A stretch of 30,757 nucleotides of DNA from a virus. The stretch is taken from positions 1 to 30,757 of IMG/VR virus record IMGVR_UViG_3300035190_000518; one strand, written 5' to 3'. Shown piece after piece: positions 6,907-14,529 of this stretch. Within the stretch, counting starts at the first letter, position 1. Every line of letters starts with the position of its first letter. The notes under the pieces were generated by a model. It was not told where the DNA came from. It saw only the letters and a list, made by a program, of their open reading frames with translations, and searched no databases. Position numbers and translations under genes: made by a program.

Positions 6907-9180
6907 ATGGCAACTCAACTAACTTTCCGCAGAGGCACATCCGAACCAACTCAAGCATCAGGGCTGACTCTTGGTGAACCAGCGTTTAATACCTCGCTGA
7001 GTACTTTCCATATTGGACGAGGAGCAGGTGTTACGGCTGCTTGGGTTGGTGCACAAATCAGTGGTCTGTCTACGGGTATTGCTGCGGGACTTACCTTGCA
7101 GGTTCCAACCATGTCTGCGGTTAAAGACTATGTTGCAAGCACCACATCTGGTGTTGCCACTCTAAACAGTTTAACAGGCGCAGTTACCCTTGCTGCTGGC
7201 ACCAACATTGGAGTCACCGCTGCTAGTGGAAGTATTACTGTTACGAATCAGGGTGTGCAAACCTTTAACGGTGCAACAGGTGCGGTAACAGGTGCATCTC
7301 TTGGTGCAAACACCTTCACGGCACTCAATACTTTCAACGCAGGTATTACTGCATCATCCATCTACGCGTCCACAGGATCTACCTTTGGTGGAACTCTAAA
7401 GGTCGTTGGTGGAGCAACCTTTGATGGACGAGTTTATGTTGGTGGTAATGCTTTTGTTTACGGTGATTTTACCTCCAATGGTTCTGCGGTATTTGAGAGA
7501 GGCGTACAGTTTAAAAGCGGAGTAACATTTGATGCCGCAGCACACTTCGCAACTGGTTTAACTTCTGCTGGAGATATTCGGTTCAGCGGAACCGCAACAA
7601 AAAATATTCGTAGTAGCCAAGCACCCATAGTCATAACTGGTGTTAGTTCTGGTGCTACTGTTTCGTTAAATCGTATAACTCTACCTGTTACTGCCTCGGC
7701 ACTGGAGTTGGGTTCGGCATCAGGGAATGTAAATATTGTAAACACATTTACTAGTGCTGCTGTTCCTGGATTAAGAATCCTAACAGACGATCAGGATTTC
7801 ATTGGACAGTTCGGAACAGTTATTAAGCCTGGTACTTACGCAAGTGCGGAAAGAACACAGACTCTCCAAGACGCAAGCGGCGTAATTGCACTCACTAGTC
7901 AGTTGATGGGGGCAGTGAACGGCTCTACCGCTGCAACCAACGCAGTGACTTCGTTCAACGGACTCACGGGTGCAGTTCAAGGTATTCAATCCTTTAACGG
8001 TGCAACAGGTGCAGCCACAGGTGCATCTCTTGGTGCAAACACCTTTATTGGACTGAACACATTTAACGGAGGTATCACTACCTCATTCCTCTACGCATCG
8101 ACTGGTTCTACCTTTGGTGCACGAGTTGATGTTGCTGGTATTCTTGATGTTGTTGGTGGTGTTACACTGGAATCCACCAGTGATCATGCTGGTGCTGCCA
8201 GATTTGCTTCAACAGTTGTTTCCACTGGTTCAGTAACCGCGAATGGTGGATTGACTGCTTCCACCTTTGATGTGAGTGGTACTGCTCGTTTGGCTAGTAC
8301 ACTTGCTGTTACTGGTGTTCTGACACAAACAGGAGGTGCTACCTTTGCATCCACCACTGATCATACTGGTGCTGCCAGGTTTGCATCAACGCTTGTTTCC
8401 ACTGGTTCAGTAACTGCCAACGGCGGATTGACTGCTTCCACTCTTGATGTTTCGGGAGCGGCTCGTACCACAGGAGATGTTACTGTTGGTGCAACTCTAA
8501 CAGTCAACGGAAACTTCCAAGTTTACGGAACGCTTACTACTGTTAACCGCACAGACCTAAACATTGACGACAAAACCATTACGATGGGTCGCACCCTTGC
8601 AAATGATACTCTTGCAGACGGCGGTGGTTTAAGCCTGTCTGGAACTGCTGCTCGTACATGGACATGGAGCAATACTCGTTCAGCATGGGAAAGTAATCAA
8701 GGCGTAAATGTTGCTTCAACTTACGGGTATGCCGTAAACGGTACAAGTGTTCTTACAAGTAATACACTGGGCAGCGGTGTTACTGGATCTAGTCTTACCA
8801 AAGTTGGAACACTGACAACAGGCGTATGGCAAGCCACAGCGATTGGTGCAACCTACGGTGGTACGGGAATTATTTCATACACCATTGGTGATGTGCTGTA
8901 CGCAAACGGCACAAGTTCTCTTGCTAAACTTACTACTACCACGGCAGGGTATCTGCTGGCGGCAAACGGTTCTGGTGCTGCTCCTGAGTACAAGCAAGTA
9001 CTGATTAAAGACGCTGCTGCAAACTCTATTGCCACGATCCTATCTGGATCAGGAACTCTTACTGCTACTATTCAGAATGCTACTTCATCAGCCAAGGGAG
9101 TTGCATCGTTTGATAACACAAACTTTACTGTTAGTACTGGAGCAGTTACGATTACAGGAGTAGACGGTGGCACTTACTGA
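6907..9180 (+). CDS. Long modular tail fibre protein, 757 aa
   Basis: Residues 1-55 are the shared head (MATQLTFRRGTSEPTQASGL, then TLGEPAFNTS). The shaft contains FNGATGAVTGASLGANTFTA segments (twice), YASTGSTFG modules, and two DHTGAARFAST...TANGGLTAST repeats. The VNGNFQVYGTLTTVN...IDDKTITMG module begins near residue 533, as in the gene at 3664. The end is VDGGTY, another copy of the C-terminal tag. AAGGAAA lies before the ATG. Length and architecture fit a distal or long tail fibre. The large amount of sequence shared with 3664 suggests duplication and continuing module exchange. Confidence 0.82.
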   Translation: MATQLTFRRGTSEPTQASGLTLGEPAFNTSLSTFHIGRGAGVTAAWVGAQISGLSTGIAAGLTLQVPTMSAVKDYVASTTSGVATLNSLTGAVTLAAGTNIGVTAASGSITVTNQGVQTFNGATGAVTGASLGANTFTALNTFNAGITASSIYASTGSTFGGTLKVVGGATFDGRVYVGGNAFVYGDFTSNGSAVFERGVQFKSGVTFDAAAHFATGLTSAGDIRFSGTATKNIRSSQAPIVITGVSSGATVSLNRITLPVTASALELGSASGNVNIVNTFTSAAVPGLRILTDDQDFIGQFGTVIKPGTYASAERTQTLQDASGVIALTSQLMGAVNGSTAATNAVTSFNGLTGAVQGIQSFNGATGAATGASLGANTFIGLNTFNGGITTSFLYASTGSTFGARVDVAGILDVVGGVTLESTSDHAGAARFASTVVSTGSVTANGGLTASTFDVSGTARLASTLAVTGVLTQTGGATFASTTDHTGAARFASTLVSTGSVTANGGLTASTLDVSGAARTTGDVTVGATLTVNGNFQVYGTLTTVNRTDLNIDDKTITMGRTLANDTLADGGGLSLSGTAARTWTWSNTRSAWESNQGVNVASTYGYAVNGTSVLTSNTLGSGVTGSSLTKVGTLTTGVWQATAIGATYGGTGIISYTIGDVLYANGTSSLAKLTTTTAGYLLAANGSGAAPEYKQVLIKDAAANSIATILSGSGTLTATIQNATSSAKGVASFDNTNFTVSTGAVTITGVDGGTY
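8092..8178 (+). repeat. Fibre shaft module, copy 2
   Basis: Encodes YASTGSTFGARVDVAG followed by ILDVVGGVTLEST. It differs from the copy at 12537 at the nucleotide level but not in the encoded residues of the core. Confidence 0.9.
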
Positions 9181-9204
9181 TTGAAAATATTATAGTGGTT
9201 GGGT

Positions 9205-9226
9205 AGCAGAGCGTAAAGGCTCTGCT
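9205..9226 (+). other. Intergenic hairpin
   Basis: AGCAGAGC (9205-9212), loop GTAAAG, GCTCTGCT (9219-9226): a perfect 8-bp stem in the 86-base gap between two fibre-cassette genes. It is not followed by a T run, so a standard intrinsic terminator is unlikely. An RNA processing or attenuation element, or a mutated terminator, is possible. Confidence 0.6.
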
Positions 9227-9266
9227 GTCCACATACATACTACAGCCTCTTGAAAGGAGATATATT

Positions 9267-9785
9267 ATGGAAAGCAAGAACCCGAACGAAACTATTTTGA
9301 TTCCCCTTCTAAACAAGCGACTCACTGATCTTGTTGTTACAAATATTTTAACTGAAGCCAGGTTACTGTACTGCGAAGAAGAGAAAACAGAACTGAAAAC
9401 ACTGTTGGAGAAAGAGCAGACTGCCGCAAAGCAGTTGGCTGAAGACAACTCATCTGCTTTCTCCAAAGCACTGCAAGAGCAAACGCAGAGCATTCGTGAT
9501 ACCTGTGAGCAGGAAAAAACTGCTGTGCAACAGGCTGCGGAGCACAGCAAGCAAGAAATTGCTAAAAATTGGGGGCAAGAACTTGCAACCCAAACAGGAA
9601 ACCTTAATGCAAGGATTAGTGCCTTAACGGCAGAACTCCAATCATCCAATCAAATGGTTAGTTCTCTTCGCAAAGAGATTCAGGAGTTAACGGTACCAGT
9701 CGTTGTTGTGGAGGAAAAAACTACCCCACAACCGAAGCGAAACAGCAAAAAACTGGCTCCTGCAATGAGTAGTGATACCTACTAA
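9267..9785 (+). CDS. Coiled-coil protein before a fibre gene, 172 aa
   Basis: Starts MESKNPNETILIPLLNKRLT, matching the start of the 71-residue gene at 5778. It continues as a long Glu/Gln/Lys/Ala-rich helical region (residues about 35-145) and ends in a basic tail with PQPKRNSKK. There is no signal peptide or membrane segment. A good Shine-Dalgarno sequence (AAAGGAGA) precedes the ATG. It sits immediately upstream of the fibre gene at 9807, as its paralogue does before 6002. An assembly factor, connector or minor virion protein are all possible; the coiled-coil call itself is firm. Confidence 0.75.
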   Translation: MESKNPNETILIPLLNKRLTDLVVTNILTEARLLYCEEEKTELKTLLEKEQTAAKQLAEDNSSAFSKALQEQTQSIRDTCEQEKTAVQQAAEHSKQEIAKNWGQELATQTGNLNARISALTAELQSSNQMVSSLRKEIQELTVPVVVVEEKTTPQPKRNSKKLAPAMSSDTY

Positions 9786-9788
9786 ATA
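9782..9788 (+). promoter_or_regulatory. Late-promoter-like motif CTAAATA
   Basis: CTAAATA overlaps the TAA stop of the coiled-coil gene and is followed by TAGGAGAA and the TTG start at 9807. It resembles the TATAAATA -10 element of T4 late promoters. Confidence 0.5.
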
Positions 9789-9806
9789 GGGGTAGGAGAA
9801 TTTACA

Positions 9807-11933
9807 TTGGCAACACAAATTCAAATCAAGCGTGGCTCTACCACTCCAGCAGGACTAACTGTTGGCGAAAGTGCCATGAACACGAGCACCAACCAAATCT
9901 ACTTGGGTGGAACGGGTGGAACTGTTTTGGTTGGTGGAGAAGTCACGGGTGGTGTAGACATGGGTGCAGGTTCGGCTGTTTCTGCCAATCGCATTCCCAC
10001 ACAGAGTGGTGTCTACAACTATGTTCGCAATAGTACCGTTACTTCGTTTAATGGACTCACAGGAGCCGTGGGTGGTGTGTGTGCAGCGCAAGCAAACACC
10101 TTTACCGCACTACAGACATTCACGGCAGGTATTTCCGCTGCGGGTGGCATGACGCTTGACGGCGGCAAGGTGTGGCACTCCCTAAATGACGGAATCACAT
10201 CTGGTCTTGATGCAGGATTGGTTCACGGCGTGTGTGGTTCTAGATTCTTGGAGAACCTACAGACAGGTCTGCTGTACGGTGGACTCATTAGTGTGAACGC
10301 AGGAAACACTGCACAAGTGGATATTACCGCAGGTGCAGGAATAGTTGTTTCTCCTGGAGCATCACTCACAGCATACCCTATTCCCACGGTTACACCTGTT
10401 ACATGGGCAGCAAAAACAGGGGTCACCCTTGCTGGATTGACTAGTAGTGACGAAACATGGATTGCTATTGATAGCAGTGGTAATCTTGTACAAACGCTTG
10501 TTGCATTTACTGATGCACAGTACTCTTCACAGATTCCCCTTGGCGCAGCACTTCACTTGTCGCGCACATACATTCAGTTGGTCAAGGGATATCCCCATGT
10601 TTCGTATGGGCAACCAGAGCAGTTTGATCCGTTTATTCGTGCATTCGGACTCCTGAAACTATCGGGGCACGAAATCTCTGCAAACGGAGCAAACCTAAAT
10701 GTGAATCGCAGCGCAGGAAAAGCGTATGCGACGGGAAGAAACTACAGCAACGATCCAAACAATCCCAACATTGTTACCGATACGAGTGCTGCTCCTGCAA
10801 CTGGAATATATCGTTTCTATCGCAACGGAAGTGGTGCATTCACCTCCGTTATCAACTCGGCAATTGATCCAACCAAGTACGATAACGGAACAGGCACTCT
10901 TGCCACCACCACTTCTGCAAAGTTTACGATTCAGCGAATATTCTATCTGCCTAATGAGCCATCTTTGTTGGGTGTGTATTACGGAAGACAAGAGTACAAT
11001 TCCATTTCGGATGCACAGGCAAACATTCCATTTGAACCGTTTTCTGAAAGCGAGTCTACGGCAACACAGGGCATTTTCTGTGGATGGCTCATAGTTCAAG
11101 GAAACTGCACAGCCTTAAACGACACAGCCGATGCCAAATTTGTTAATGCAGGGCTGTTTCGAAACACTTCAAATATTGGTGGTGGCGGTCTTGCAATTGC
11201 GTCTATTGACGACTTGAGTGATGTTACAACAACCACACCATCCAACAACCAAGTGCTTCGGTGGAACAACGGCACAGCACAGTGGGTAAACAGCGATGTT
11301 TCCTCCTTGGCTGTTTCGTCCTTTAATGGACTCACTGGCGCAGTCACGGGTGTCACGGTGGGTGGTGCAAACACCTTCACGGAACTCAATAGTTTCAATG
11401 CAGGTGTTTCTGCATCTGCTCTTACAGTTTCAGGTGGAGCAACCTTCTCAGGTAATGTGTACTTGGGAGATTCCGCAACAGGAGTTACTGCCGAGTCAAA
11501 TGATTTTGTGAGAATACTGGGAGGCACAGGAAGTGCAGCGTTCAAGTCTGGTTTTTACCAAACATATAAAGTACTTGCTGGATCTACAACTGGTGTTATA
11601 TGTGCAACTCCAGAATTTAATTCTAATACCACTAGTGGTAGTTCTACTTTGGAAATTACTATATCATATACTCACCTTGTTGCTGGTCCCGTTTATACGA
11701 CACCTATTGTTCATAAAATTATAATTCCTCTGATTTTTAGTTACGATGGTCTAATAGTTCTGGGTGATTATACGGAGTCAATTGTTAAAGGGGACTCTGG
11801 TTACTCACCACTCACTTTTACCATAGGTACGGAGGGAGGTTATTATAACAGATTAAAAATTTCTACCACTACACCAGCAGATGCTAAATTTACTTCTGGT
11901 CGGGGATTCCGAACAACAGTACAGGTACACTAA
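9807..11933 (+). CDS. Tail fibre protein with GLT-GE head, TTG start, 708 aa
   Basis: The start is TTG: TAGGAGAA (9793-9800) is well spaced, and the product MATQIQIKRGSTTPAGLTVG lines up residue by residue with the ATG-initiated paralogue at 6907. The head (1-50) is followed by a segment with SFNGLTGAVGGV and AGGMTLDGGKVWH, a central region (residues about 170-480) with few repeats that may be a globular receptor-facing or carrier domain, then IDDLSDVTTTTPSNNQVLRW, a linker common in marine phage fibres. A second SFNGLTGAVTGV block follows. The last ~130 residues are unrelated to its neighbours and visibly more AT-rich at DNA level. It lacks the DGGxF tail. Confidence 0.8.
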   Translation: MATQIQIKRGSTTPAGLTVGESAMNTSTNQIYLGGTGGTVLVGGEVTGGVDMGAGSAVSANRIPTQSGVYNYVRNSTVTSFNGLTGAVGGVCAAQANTFTALQTFTAGISAAGGMTLDGGKVWHSLNDGITSGLDAGLVHGVCGSRFLENLQTGLLYGGLISVNAGNTAQVDITAGAGIVVSPGASLTAYPIPTVTPVTWAAKTGVTLAGLTSSDETWIAIDSSGNLVQTLVAFTDAQYSSQIPLGAALHLSRTYIQLVKGYPHVSYGQPEQFDPFIRAFGLLKLSGHEISANGANLNVNRSAGKAYATGRNYSNDPNNPNIVTDTSAAPATGIYRFYRNGSGAFTSVINSAIDPTKYDNGTGTLATTTSAKFTIQRIFYLPNEPSLLGVYYGRQEYNSISDAQANIPFEPFSESESTATQGIFCGWLIVQGNCTALNDTADAKFVNAGLFRNTSNIGGGGLAIASIDDLSDVTTTTPSNNQVLRWNNGTAQWVNSDVSSLAVSSFNGLTGAVTGVTVGGANTFTELNSFNAGVSASALTVSGGATFSGNVYLGDSATGVTAESNDFVRILGGTGSAAFKSGFYQTYKVLAGSTTGVICATPEFNSNTTSGSSTLEITISYTHLVAGPVYTTPIVHKIIIPLIFSYDGLIVLGDYTESIVKGDSGYSPLTFTIGTEGGYYNRLKISTTTPADAKFTSGRGFRTTVQVH

Positions 11934-11934
11934 A

Positions 11935-12354
11935 ATGATAAGCAAAAAGTACACAGTAAACTCAGTAGACTCAACTAATTTGCAAATCAGTGATATTACT
12001 GCAACCGATACTACCGCTGAAACTACCACGGCAGTATACTCATTCACCATTGGAGAAGTACAGGGAGTGGTGTATCTAGTGCCACGAGAAGGAGTTTCTC
12101 ATGTTGTGTTTGAAGCACTAAATAACTTTGTGCAGTCTCTAGAAGACGCAGAAACTAATTTTAATGCTCACACATTTTTCCGATTCATTATGGCAGCAGC
12201 AATACACCACCAAACAGAAACAGGCATAGTGTCTCTTATATACAAGACCAAATCTGCACAGAAGCACAGAATTTATCAACTAATGTCTACACGCACGGGA
12301 ATTCCTGCTGTGAACGAGTGGGAAGCAGAAATGACTGAAGGGGGTGTTGACTAA
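11935..12354 (+). CDS. Small protein in fibre cassette, 139 aa
   Basis: I take ATG 11935 (MISKKYTVNSVDSTNLQISD) as the start, one base after the previous stop. A longer in-frame start at 11881 would overlap the fibre gene. The product is not repetitive and is more charged than the fibres, with a probable helical middle (FEALNNFVQSLEDAETNF; FFRFIMAAAIHHQ) and a C-terminal EWEAEMTEGGVD. I do not recognise the family. Position between a fibre C-terminus and the next fibre suggests an accessory or assembly function. Its TAA overlaps the next ATG (TAATG). Confidence 0.6.
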   Translation: MISKKYTVNSVDSTNLQISDITATDTTAETTTAVYSFTIGEVQGVVYLVPREGVSHVVFEALNNFVQSLEDAETNFNAHTFFRFIMAAAIHHQTETGIVSLIYKTKSAQKHRIYQLMSTRTGIPAVNEWEAEMTEGGVD

Positions 12355-13097
12355 TGGCAGTAGTTTCATACAATTCCGTTGGTGGGTACTCCACTGGTCT
12401 AACAATGACCGCTGTGATTGATCCCACTGCTAATATTACTGGTGTTGGTGCAACATTCACAGGAACCTTTAGTGGCACAACAGGATCATTCTCTAGACTA
12501 CTGACTGCAAGTGCGGGTATCACCACATCATTCATATACGCTTCCACAGGATCTACCTTTGGTGCACGAGTCGATGTTGCTGGCATTCTTGATGTTGTTG
12601 GTGGAGTCACACTAGAATCAACTCTTGATGTAGTGGGTGTTTCTAGATTTGCTGGTGGTGTGACTTTTGCAGGAACACTTCAAGGAGCAACAGCATCTTT
12701 TAATAGATTAGTAAGTTTTACCGCAGGACTGTCGGGAACAGGCATTACACTCAGTGGAAATCTGTCTGCTGCCACAAAGTCATTCGTGATTCCCCATCCA
12801 ACCAAGCCACACATGACACTGCAACACGGTTCGTTGGAAGGACCAGAAAACGGCGTGTATGTTCGTGGTCGGCTCACAGACACGGATACTATTCCGCTTC
12901 CTGAGTACTGGCATGGACTCGTTGACAGCAGCACCATTACAGCATCTCTTACGGAGATCGGCAACTGCAACCACCACTGGATAGCCGCAGTGGAGGGCTA
13001 TACAGTCACAGTGAACAGCGAGAGTGGTGCTATTGACTGCTTCTATACCGTGTGGGGTGAACGAAAAGATGTGGGCAAAATGCCTGTGGAGTATTAA
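12354..13097 (+). CDS. Short fibre protein with conserved IPHPTK...LEGPENGVY C-terminal domain
   Basis: Residues 1-140 are shaft modules, including a copy of YASTGSTFGARVDVAG (bases 12537-12623) and TFAGTLQGATASFNRL. Residues about 143-247 are a distinct domain starting KSFVIPHPTKPHMTLQHGSL and continuing with EGPENGVYVRGR, LPEYWHGLV, CFYTVWGERKDVG and a final MPVEY. I recognise this as a C-terminal domain found at the end of many phage tail fibre proteins; its role is not settled and may include trimerisation or folding. The start codon overlaps the previous stop. It lacks the GLT-GE head. Confidence 0.75.
   Translation: MAVVSYNSVGGYSTGLTMTAVIDPTANITGVGATFTGTFSGTTGSFSRLLTASAGITTSFIYASTGSTFGARVDVAGILDVVGGVTLESTLDVVGVSRFAGGVTFAGTLQGATASFNRLVSFTAGLSGTGITLSGNLSAATKSFVIPHPTKPHMTLQHGSLEGPENGVYVRGRLTDTDTIPLPEYWHGLVDSSTITASLTEIGNCNHHWIAAVEGYTVTVNSESGAIDCFYTVWGERKDVGKMPVEY
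12537..12623 (+). repeat. Fibre shaft module, copy 3
   Basis: Encodes YASTGSTFGARVDVAG followed by ILDVVGGVTLEST, as at 4390 and 8092. After this segment the sequence diverges (LDVVGVSRF instead of SDHAG). Confidence 0.9.
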
Positions 13098-13099
13098 TC

Positions 13100-13801
13100 A
13101 TGGCTGTGCAATACAATGCTGGCACTATAGCCACTGATGGACTCGTTATTCTGATTGATCCAGGTTCGGAGCAATCATATAATGGTTCTGGTGTAACCAT
13201 GACCAACCGTACAGGAAACGGACTGAACGGAACGCTGACCAATAGCCCCACATACACTTACGCTAATGCGGGATCGTACATCACTACGGATGGTTCCAAC
13301 GACCGCATTCAGTTTCCTGATAGCAGTCAGTACCAATTCCTGGGAACATCACCCTTTACCATTGATATGTGGATATATCCACTTGCAGTTGGTGGATATC
13401 AGCGAATACTAAACCGTGAAAGCAATCCTGGTGGTCTTCGTGATGGTTATACTGCATGGTTTTTAGTAAGTACGGGAGTTTATTATATTGGATTTGAGCG
13501 ATTCGGTGCTAATGTGAATGGGGGAATTAGTACCACCATTAGTAACCCAATAGGAATATGGCACAATTTTTCTTTTGTGTACAACGGAACCACTCTAACA
13601 ATATATCAGTCTGGATTGCAAATCGCAGCCGCCACCTCAAGCCCAAGTATTACCAACACAACAGAATTGTTGGCTTTTGGTGGAGCAATAACATACGGTT
13701 CGTACTCAAACAACAGATTCGGACAGATCAAAGTGTATAACCGTGGTTTATCCGCAACCGAAGTATATAACAACTACACCGCTATACGAGGAAGGTACTA
13801 A
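13100..13801 (+). CDS. LamG-like (concanavalin A-like) adhesin 1, 233 aa
   Basis: The first of three tandem paralogues. It has the LamG-type layout: N-terminal GLVILIDPGSEQSYNGSG, then ITTDGSNDRIQFPDSSQYQF (residues 61-80), strand motifs FTIDMWIYP and WHNFSFVYNGTTLTIY, and the closing helix-like signature YNRGLSATEVYNNY (213-226) before IRGRY. Such jelly-roll domains bind sugars or proteins and are common in marine phage virion proteins, where they are probably surface-exposed adhesins. There is no signal peptide. It starts 2 bases after the previous stop, so it is likely cotranscribed with the fibre genes. Ligand unknown. Confidence 0.78.
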   Translation: MAVQYNAGTIATDGLVILIDPGSEQSYNGSGVTMTNRTGNGLNGTLTNSPTYTYANAGSYITTDGSNDRIQFPDSSQYQFLGTSPFTIDMWIYPLAVGGYQRILNRESNPGGLRDGYTAWFLVSTGVYYIGFERFGANVNGGISTTISNPIGIWHNFSFVYNGTTLTIYQSGLQIAAATSSPSITNTTELLAFGGAITYGSYSNNRFGQIKVYNRGLSATEVYNNYTAIRGRY

Positions 13802-13806
13802 CTCTA

Positions 13807-14529
13807 ATGGCTCTTCAACACTCACCACAAATACCTGGGGACGGCATCATCTGGTTCATGGATGGGGCTAATTATCGCTGTTATGCTGGTACAGGTTTAA
13901 CTGCTTCAGACATAAACACAACCACAACAAAATATTCTGGTTCTTTGGTGAATGGGGCAACATTTAGCAGAGAAGGTGGTGGATGTTTTGTGTTTGACGG
14001 CACTAATGACTATATTACAGCAGGAGATGTTCTAGACCAAACCGCATCTGATATCTCTTTGGTATGTTGGGGAAACCTGCCGACTTTAAATAGTAGCGCA
14101 TCACAGGTGAATGCATTCATTCACAAGTTTGGGGCAAACGGCAACTACCGCTTATATGTAAGCGGTGTATCTCCAGCAACTAGTGGTAGTTTAAACTATC
14201 AGATACGAAACAGTGTGAGCACAATTGATGCTATAAGCAATTATGTGGGGCTTCCAACCGTTACAATAAATACATGGAATCATATGGTGCTTACTCACTC
14301 GTATGCTTCCCGTGCTGTGCGGTTGTATCTGAATGGAACTCTTCGGAGTAGTTGCACATTTGGAATAGATCGTGGAGATACAGCGGCAACCCTTGACTTG
14401 GGTTACGCATCAAACAACGCTGCGTATCTTAATGGAAAGATAGCCGTTGCTATGATATACAATCGTGTGCTTTCGGCAGATGAAGTTTCCCTTATGTACA
14501 CATCTACGAAAGGCAGGTTTGGACTGTAA
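13807..14529 (+). CDS. LamG-like adhesin 2, 240 aa
   Basis: The second tandem LamG-like protein. Diagnostic parts are GDGIIWFMDGANYRCYAGTG, VFDGTNDYI (62-70), the strand WNHMVLTHSYASRAVRLYLN, and the closing IYNRVLSADEVSLMYTSTKG before RFGL. It is strongly diverged in sequence from adhesins 1 and 3 while keeping the same order of elements, which suggests old duplications under diversifying selection. Its TAA overlaps the ATG of the next gene (TAATG at 14527-14531). Confidence 0.78.
   Translation: MALQHSPQIPGDGIIWFMDGANYRCYAGTGLTASDINTTTTKYSGSLVNGATFSREGGGCFVFDGTNDYITAGDVLDQTASDISLVCWGNLPTLNSSASQVNAFIHKFGANGNYRLYVSGVSPATSGSLNYQIRNSVSTIDAISNYVGLPTVTINTWNHMVLTHSYASRAVRLYLNGTLRSSCTFGIDRGDTAATLDLGYASNNAAYLNGKIAVAMIYNRVLSADEVSLMYTSTKGRFGL

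Noticed and set aside
4000-9100. Diversity-generating retroelement target, suggested by the tropism-determinant-like heads
   Set aside because: No reverse transcriptase, no template repeat and no adenine-biased variable repeat pair is visible in the window.
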